Source of the DNA: Megaleporinus macrocephalus
Taxonomy: Eukaryota > Chordata > Actinopteri > Characiformes > Anostomidae
Assembly (NCBI GenBank): GCA_021613375.1
Contig: CM038703.1
Location: 23,238,194-23,302,193 of the forward strand
DNA: 64,000 nt
Reading direction: 5' to 3'
Made by a program: the position numbers and the translations under genes. The notes below the pieces were generated by a model, which saw only the letters and a list, made by a program, of their open reading frames with translations, was not told where the DNA came from and ran no database searches. Positions 60,675 to 64,000 of the stretch are shown here, piece after piece (within the stretch, counting starts at the first letter, position 1; every line of letters starts with the position of its first letter).

Positions 60675-60768
<94 letters not shown>

Positions 60769-61977
60769 GTGTTGCATTTTATATAATGCATGTGAAGTGT
60801 ACGTAATTTCTTAAATGTAACCTGTCATGAATCGGTTGTATGTGATATTGAACAACAAAATAACTCACTTTGGAATTTACTTATTGGATTTAGTGTTCTT
60901 TGACCTAGTCCTCAACTAATTTTGTGTATTACCACAAATGATCAAAACACAGGTGTTTATTTCGGGGGAAATCATTTCATTGTGCATTTAACGTTAACAA
61001 GGAATATTATATTTCAATGGGACAAAATACGCAATGACATTACAGGTCTACTAACGCAAGATCCGTTAGCTAATGTATAAATCATGGCCTACTTAAGTTA
61101 TTAACATTTAGTTTAATAGTTGTAAAATCTTGATTAATATACAGTTTTATTACATTTTAACGTATTCGTGTTTACACTTTTATTTACAGTTGAATGTTCA
61201 TGATTTTACAAATAAATGTCATAAAAATAAATATCACAATAAATAACACCTAAAACGTTTATGTGATCACTTCCAGGCCATAATATGTTGACACGTGGCA
61301 GTGTTGACACTTTGTAAGCATGTATAATATTTTAAAGTAATCTTTTTTGTTGTTTTTTTTTATAACAGTCTAATCCACTGAAATAAATGCTTCGTAATGA
61401 AAAAACAAACACACAAATGACAACGTATAGCAACACAATCATTAAGTTTGCTTCTTTTGACATTATTGTGCTGCAGTACAATTTTTTTCACTTTACATGT
61501 TTAAATCGTGTATATTTAGAACATTGTTTTTACTCAATAACCTGATGTTAAACTGGTTTAATGTTGTCTTTACTTGTGTACACACACGCACTTCAACATT
61601 CGCCTGCAGAATAATAATTCATGTAAGCACCAATAAAATATATATAATATCTACTGTCCAGTCCTGCCTGTACCAACAAGCCATGTTTATATCATCCAGG
61701 AGACTCTAAAAAAGAGAGCACGTCCAACTGGCTAACTGCGAAAAGTGACCGGAAGAAACGCTGTCCCTACACAAAGCACCAAACCCTGGAGTTGGAGAAG
61801 GAATTTCTTTTCAATATGTATTTGACTCGCGAGCGCCGCCTAGAGATTAGCCGCAACGTCCACCTGACCGACAGACAAGTCAAAATATGGTTCCAGAACC
61901 GACGCATGAAACTGAAGAAAATGAGCCGCGAGAATCGAACATGCGAACTCTCTCACAGTTACGGCTTCTCCTCTTGA
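59725..61977 (+). CDS. hoxa10a: Homeobox protein Hoxa10a, two exons
   Basis: An AbdB-class Hox10 transcription factor of trunk-tail axial and urogenital patterning. Exon 1 is 59725-60523 and exon 2 is 61700-61977, with a 1176-bp GT-AG intron (donor GTTAGC), giving 358 residues. The ATG at 59725 was chosen because [20 protein letters not shown] aligns without gaps to the HOXA10 start: R4, P10, P12, M18, C20, P24 and FL29-30 coincide. Later Hox10 blocks are [33 protein letters not shown] and [11 protein letters not shown]. The pre-homeodomain [19 protein letters not shown] and the homeodomain at about 283-342 ([26 protein letters not shown]) are strongly conserved. The tail [17 protein letters not shown] departs from the usual NRENRIRELT. 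An alternative start is the ATG at 59776. Cluster position supports hoxa10a; zebrafish lacks this gene. Confidence 0.94.
60677..60766. repeat. (AT)n in hoxa10a intron
   Basis: About 45 AT units, starting 150 bp inside the intron. Confidence 0.97.
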
Positions 61978-62489
61978 CACGAAATCCTTTATACCAAGGC
62001 ATTTCTGAAAGGCACTATTTGCGGCATGCCTCGTGTCTGCATTCGTATGTGTAAGCTATTGACGACATGAATGTGTTTTCTGGTTTAGTCGCTTGCTTTT
62101 CTTCTTGTGTTACTATTTGTGCTACTTTGCTTTATCAGGTCTTTTGAATCTGAACATCCTATTTAATGGTCTACTGCCAACGCACGATAGCACGAGGCAA
62201 AATATACTATGAGGGTCTTGATATGTATGTGTTTTATCTTTTACTGGTGCATGCATTTGTATTTGTTATTCACAACACTGTGTTTTTCACTGTTTGTGAA
62301 AAAGAGACTGTATGACATTCTTGTGTGTGTTCTGGGTGCGGAGAGGCCATAACAAAACAGGCAACGTTGAAACGTAAATGCATTGGCTCTTCATTTATAT
62401 TCACCCTCCAAAATAGACTATTTCATTGTGGCCCCTGTTTTGTCTGCAAAGGTTTATTTAACCTTCAGTTTTTTGCGAACTCCGCATTG

Positions 62490-62495
62490 AATAAA
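62490..62495 (+). terminator. Putative hoxa10a poly(A) signal
   Basis: AATAAA within GCATTGAATAAATTATTC, 513 bp after the hoxa10a stop. Confidence 0.45.
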
Positions 62496-63160
62496 TTATT
62501 CTATGTATATTCACGTACGTGTAAATCAGTGTTTTTTCAATGCGATTTTACATGACACTTATTTAAGAGTGGAAATGTTGTGCTCTGATTGAAAGTTTAA
62601 ATGGTAACGGGGGCGGGGGTGGTTGGGGTGGTCTGAGTAAACTTCGTCAGCCTTTTTATTTTTATGATTGTAGGTTATTTTTTGTTTATGCCGTTTCGTT
62701 TCTATTTCAGCCATATTTTAGTTCACATTGAAGACGGAAATGCTTTGAATGTTGCAGTGGGGCGCTCAGGCCGCGGTGTGTACTGACCCCGCAGACTAGT
62801 GCAGCCAGTTTAGTTCGCTTTGTGGGGTTTTATGACTTGCTGCTGTATGAGGCTCGTCACTTTACCGTGAGTCTCGGCACAGTTCACATAGACAGTCTAA
62901 GGGAGAAGATGCGCTGTCAGAGATTGCTATAAGCTACTTCGGTTTCCGGATTTTGTATTTCGGACATGTATGATTTAAATCGATTCGGAGCCCACGGGTG
63001 AGACGCTATCATTTGTGTTAACTGTTTATTTGCATAGTCCGTGTGTATGACTTACTGAGATGGTCTGCCTGTTTAGTCTGCTCAGTGTTACATAAATGGC
63101 TAAATCTGAATCTTTCCTTCGTGTTTTGATTGCTATAAACCAGCTTCCTTTCTGCCCGAA
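62496..63160. promoter_or_regulatory. hoxa10a-mir196 spacer
   Basis: A GC-rich patch at 62750-62900 includes GGGGCGCTCAGGCCGCGG and a GGGGTTTTATGAC Hox/Cdx-type word. It may act as the promoter region of the mir-196 transcript or a shared regulatory element. No gene seen. Confidence 0.25.
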
Positions 63161-63164
63161 GATT

Positions 63165-63256
63165 CGACTGTCGAGTGGTTTAGGTAGTTTCATGTTGTTG
63201 GGATTGCATTTTTTACTCAGCAACACGAAACTGTCTTAATTGCCACAGTTAAATTC
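63165..63256 (+). ncRNA. mir196: mir-196 microRNA precursor hairpin
   Basis: The 5p mature sequence occupies 63181-63202. It begins TAGGTAGTTTCATGTTGTTG, identical to miR-196a-type mature sequence, with seed AGGTAGT. The 3p arm CAGCAACACGAAACTGTCTT starts at 63218 and pairs along the whole 5p arm, apart from a few G-U pairs and one or two mismatches. The loop is about 15 nt, and an extended stem forms between GTGG and CCAC flanks. mir-196 is known to lie between Hox10 and Hox9 genes and to repress Hox8 and other Hox messages. The hoxAa copy is inferred from position; the numbering within the family is uncertain. Confidence 0.95.
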
Positions 63257-64000
63257 ATCGCAAACAGCTTGACTCTAATATGCTTGGAATTTATGTTATT
63301 TTAAAGGTAATAAAGGCCACTACACTCCATTCAGGAATTAGACTACACTGGCTAATTGTAATCGATCGCCTCCATGTTGTTATTTTTTCTGTGGTCTAGT
63401 GATCGTAGATGAATGCATAATAGTCTACAAAGCCAGAATGGAAACGCTAAATGCTAAAGTTTTTGTTATTACTATAATTATTTGGAACTCAGTGTACATG
63501 CAAGAAGCAGACAAGGCCTCGGTTATGTCCATTGAGGTTTGGGGGAGGCCTGGACGTCTCGTGGGCAACAGCGACCTCAGTGGAGCTCTATTGAGCTGAA
63601 GAGCACTCAGTGCTTCCGCTCTGCGGCCACAAGAGACGGTCGGACACAAAAGGTTGGATAGGCTTTATGGTGGTATTCAGGCTCGGCCGACAGGATCTTA
63701 TCTACCGCCTAAAAGAGCTGAATAGCGCCTGCGGTAAAACTGGACCGCGTTAACAAACACAGCGCCATTTACTGCCTGAAAGTGGCATACTGTTACCATT
63801 CCTTCCCCCCTTTTATTTCTAAAAGGTGGCTTCACTTCCTGCTATAAAAAAGAGACAGGTTTAACCCGTCTGCTTTTTTTCCTCACCAACTGTCCAGCTG
63901 CCACAGTGCTAATTCCTGTATTGACTAAAATGCTGCGGTTTCAGGGATTAGAAAATACACAGAAGCTTTGCAATTAACTGTTTAAAATATGTGCAGTATT
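63257..64000. promoter_or_regulatory. Downstream of mir196, presumed hoxa9a upstream DNA
   Basis: No hoxa9 exon is reached. 63500-63800 is GC-richer with CGCCTGCGGTAAAACTGG and ACACAGCGCCATTTACTGCC, and may be a conserved element. The short frames at 63399-63649 on both strands have no motif. The window ends in this interval. Confidence 0.3.

Noticed and set aside
62750..62780. CTCF site around GCAGTGGGGCGCTC
   Set aside because: The right half resembles the core, but the CCASY half does not match.

Overview
This window is vertebrate genomic DNA covering the 5' end of a teleost HoxA cluster, most likely the hoxAa copy. Four homeobox genes with intact splice sites can be read: evx1 on the minus strand, then hoxa13a, hoxa11a and hoxa10a on the plus strand, followed by a mir-196 hairpin where a hoxa9 gene would be expected to lie next. 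Gene identities come from reading the translated exons against known family features. The 'a' suffix rests on evx1 linkage plus the A13-A11-A10 order and is an inference. An intact Hox10 gene in this cluster argues against zebrafish, whose hoxAa is known to lack hoxa10a. A V-SINE, Tc1-like copies, an L2-like LINE and long AT, GT and GATA microsatellites fit a ray-finned fish, perhaps an otophysan such as a characiform or catfish (weak inference).

Layout. Positions 1-27,800 are a repeat-rich flank upstream of the cluster. They hold several Tc1-like remnants, a degenerate L2-like LINE, two tRNA-derived SINEs, a palindromic MITE-like repeat, microsatellites and two diverged minisatellites. On the plus strand there are a few short exon-like segments (best at 6601-6642 and 23638-23727, with a poly(A) signal at 23868) that could be the 3' end of an unrecognised neighbouring gene. 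Positions 23.7-27.2 kb include GC-richer stretches that look like regulatory DNA of evx1.

From 28.0 kb to the end, recognisable transposons almost vanish. evx1 (28002-30361, minus) and hoxa13a (41832-43083, plus) are divergent across an 11.5 kb regulatory interval. The hoxa13a-hoxa11a interval (43.1-52.7 kb) carries two good CTCF-type motifs in the same orientation. The hoxa11a-hoxa10a interval (54.7-59.7 kb) has a dense GC-richer block with an X-box palindrome and two CCATAAA posterior-Hox/Cdx-type sites. All three Hox promoters carry a TCAC(G/A)TG E-box 150-200 bp before the start codon.

Together the genes encode posterior patterning transcription factors for tail bud, fin, urogenital and hindgut development, with mir-196 as a post-transcriptional repressor of more anterior Hox messages. 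I see no new enzyme system, phage or CRISPR locus. The points most worth checking are the unidentified exon chain, the divergent Hox10 motifs in hoxa10a, the CTCF pair and the a11-a10 regulatory block.
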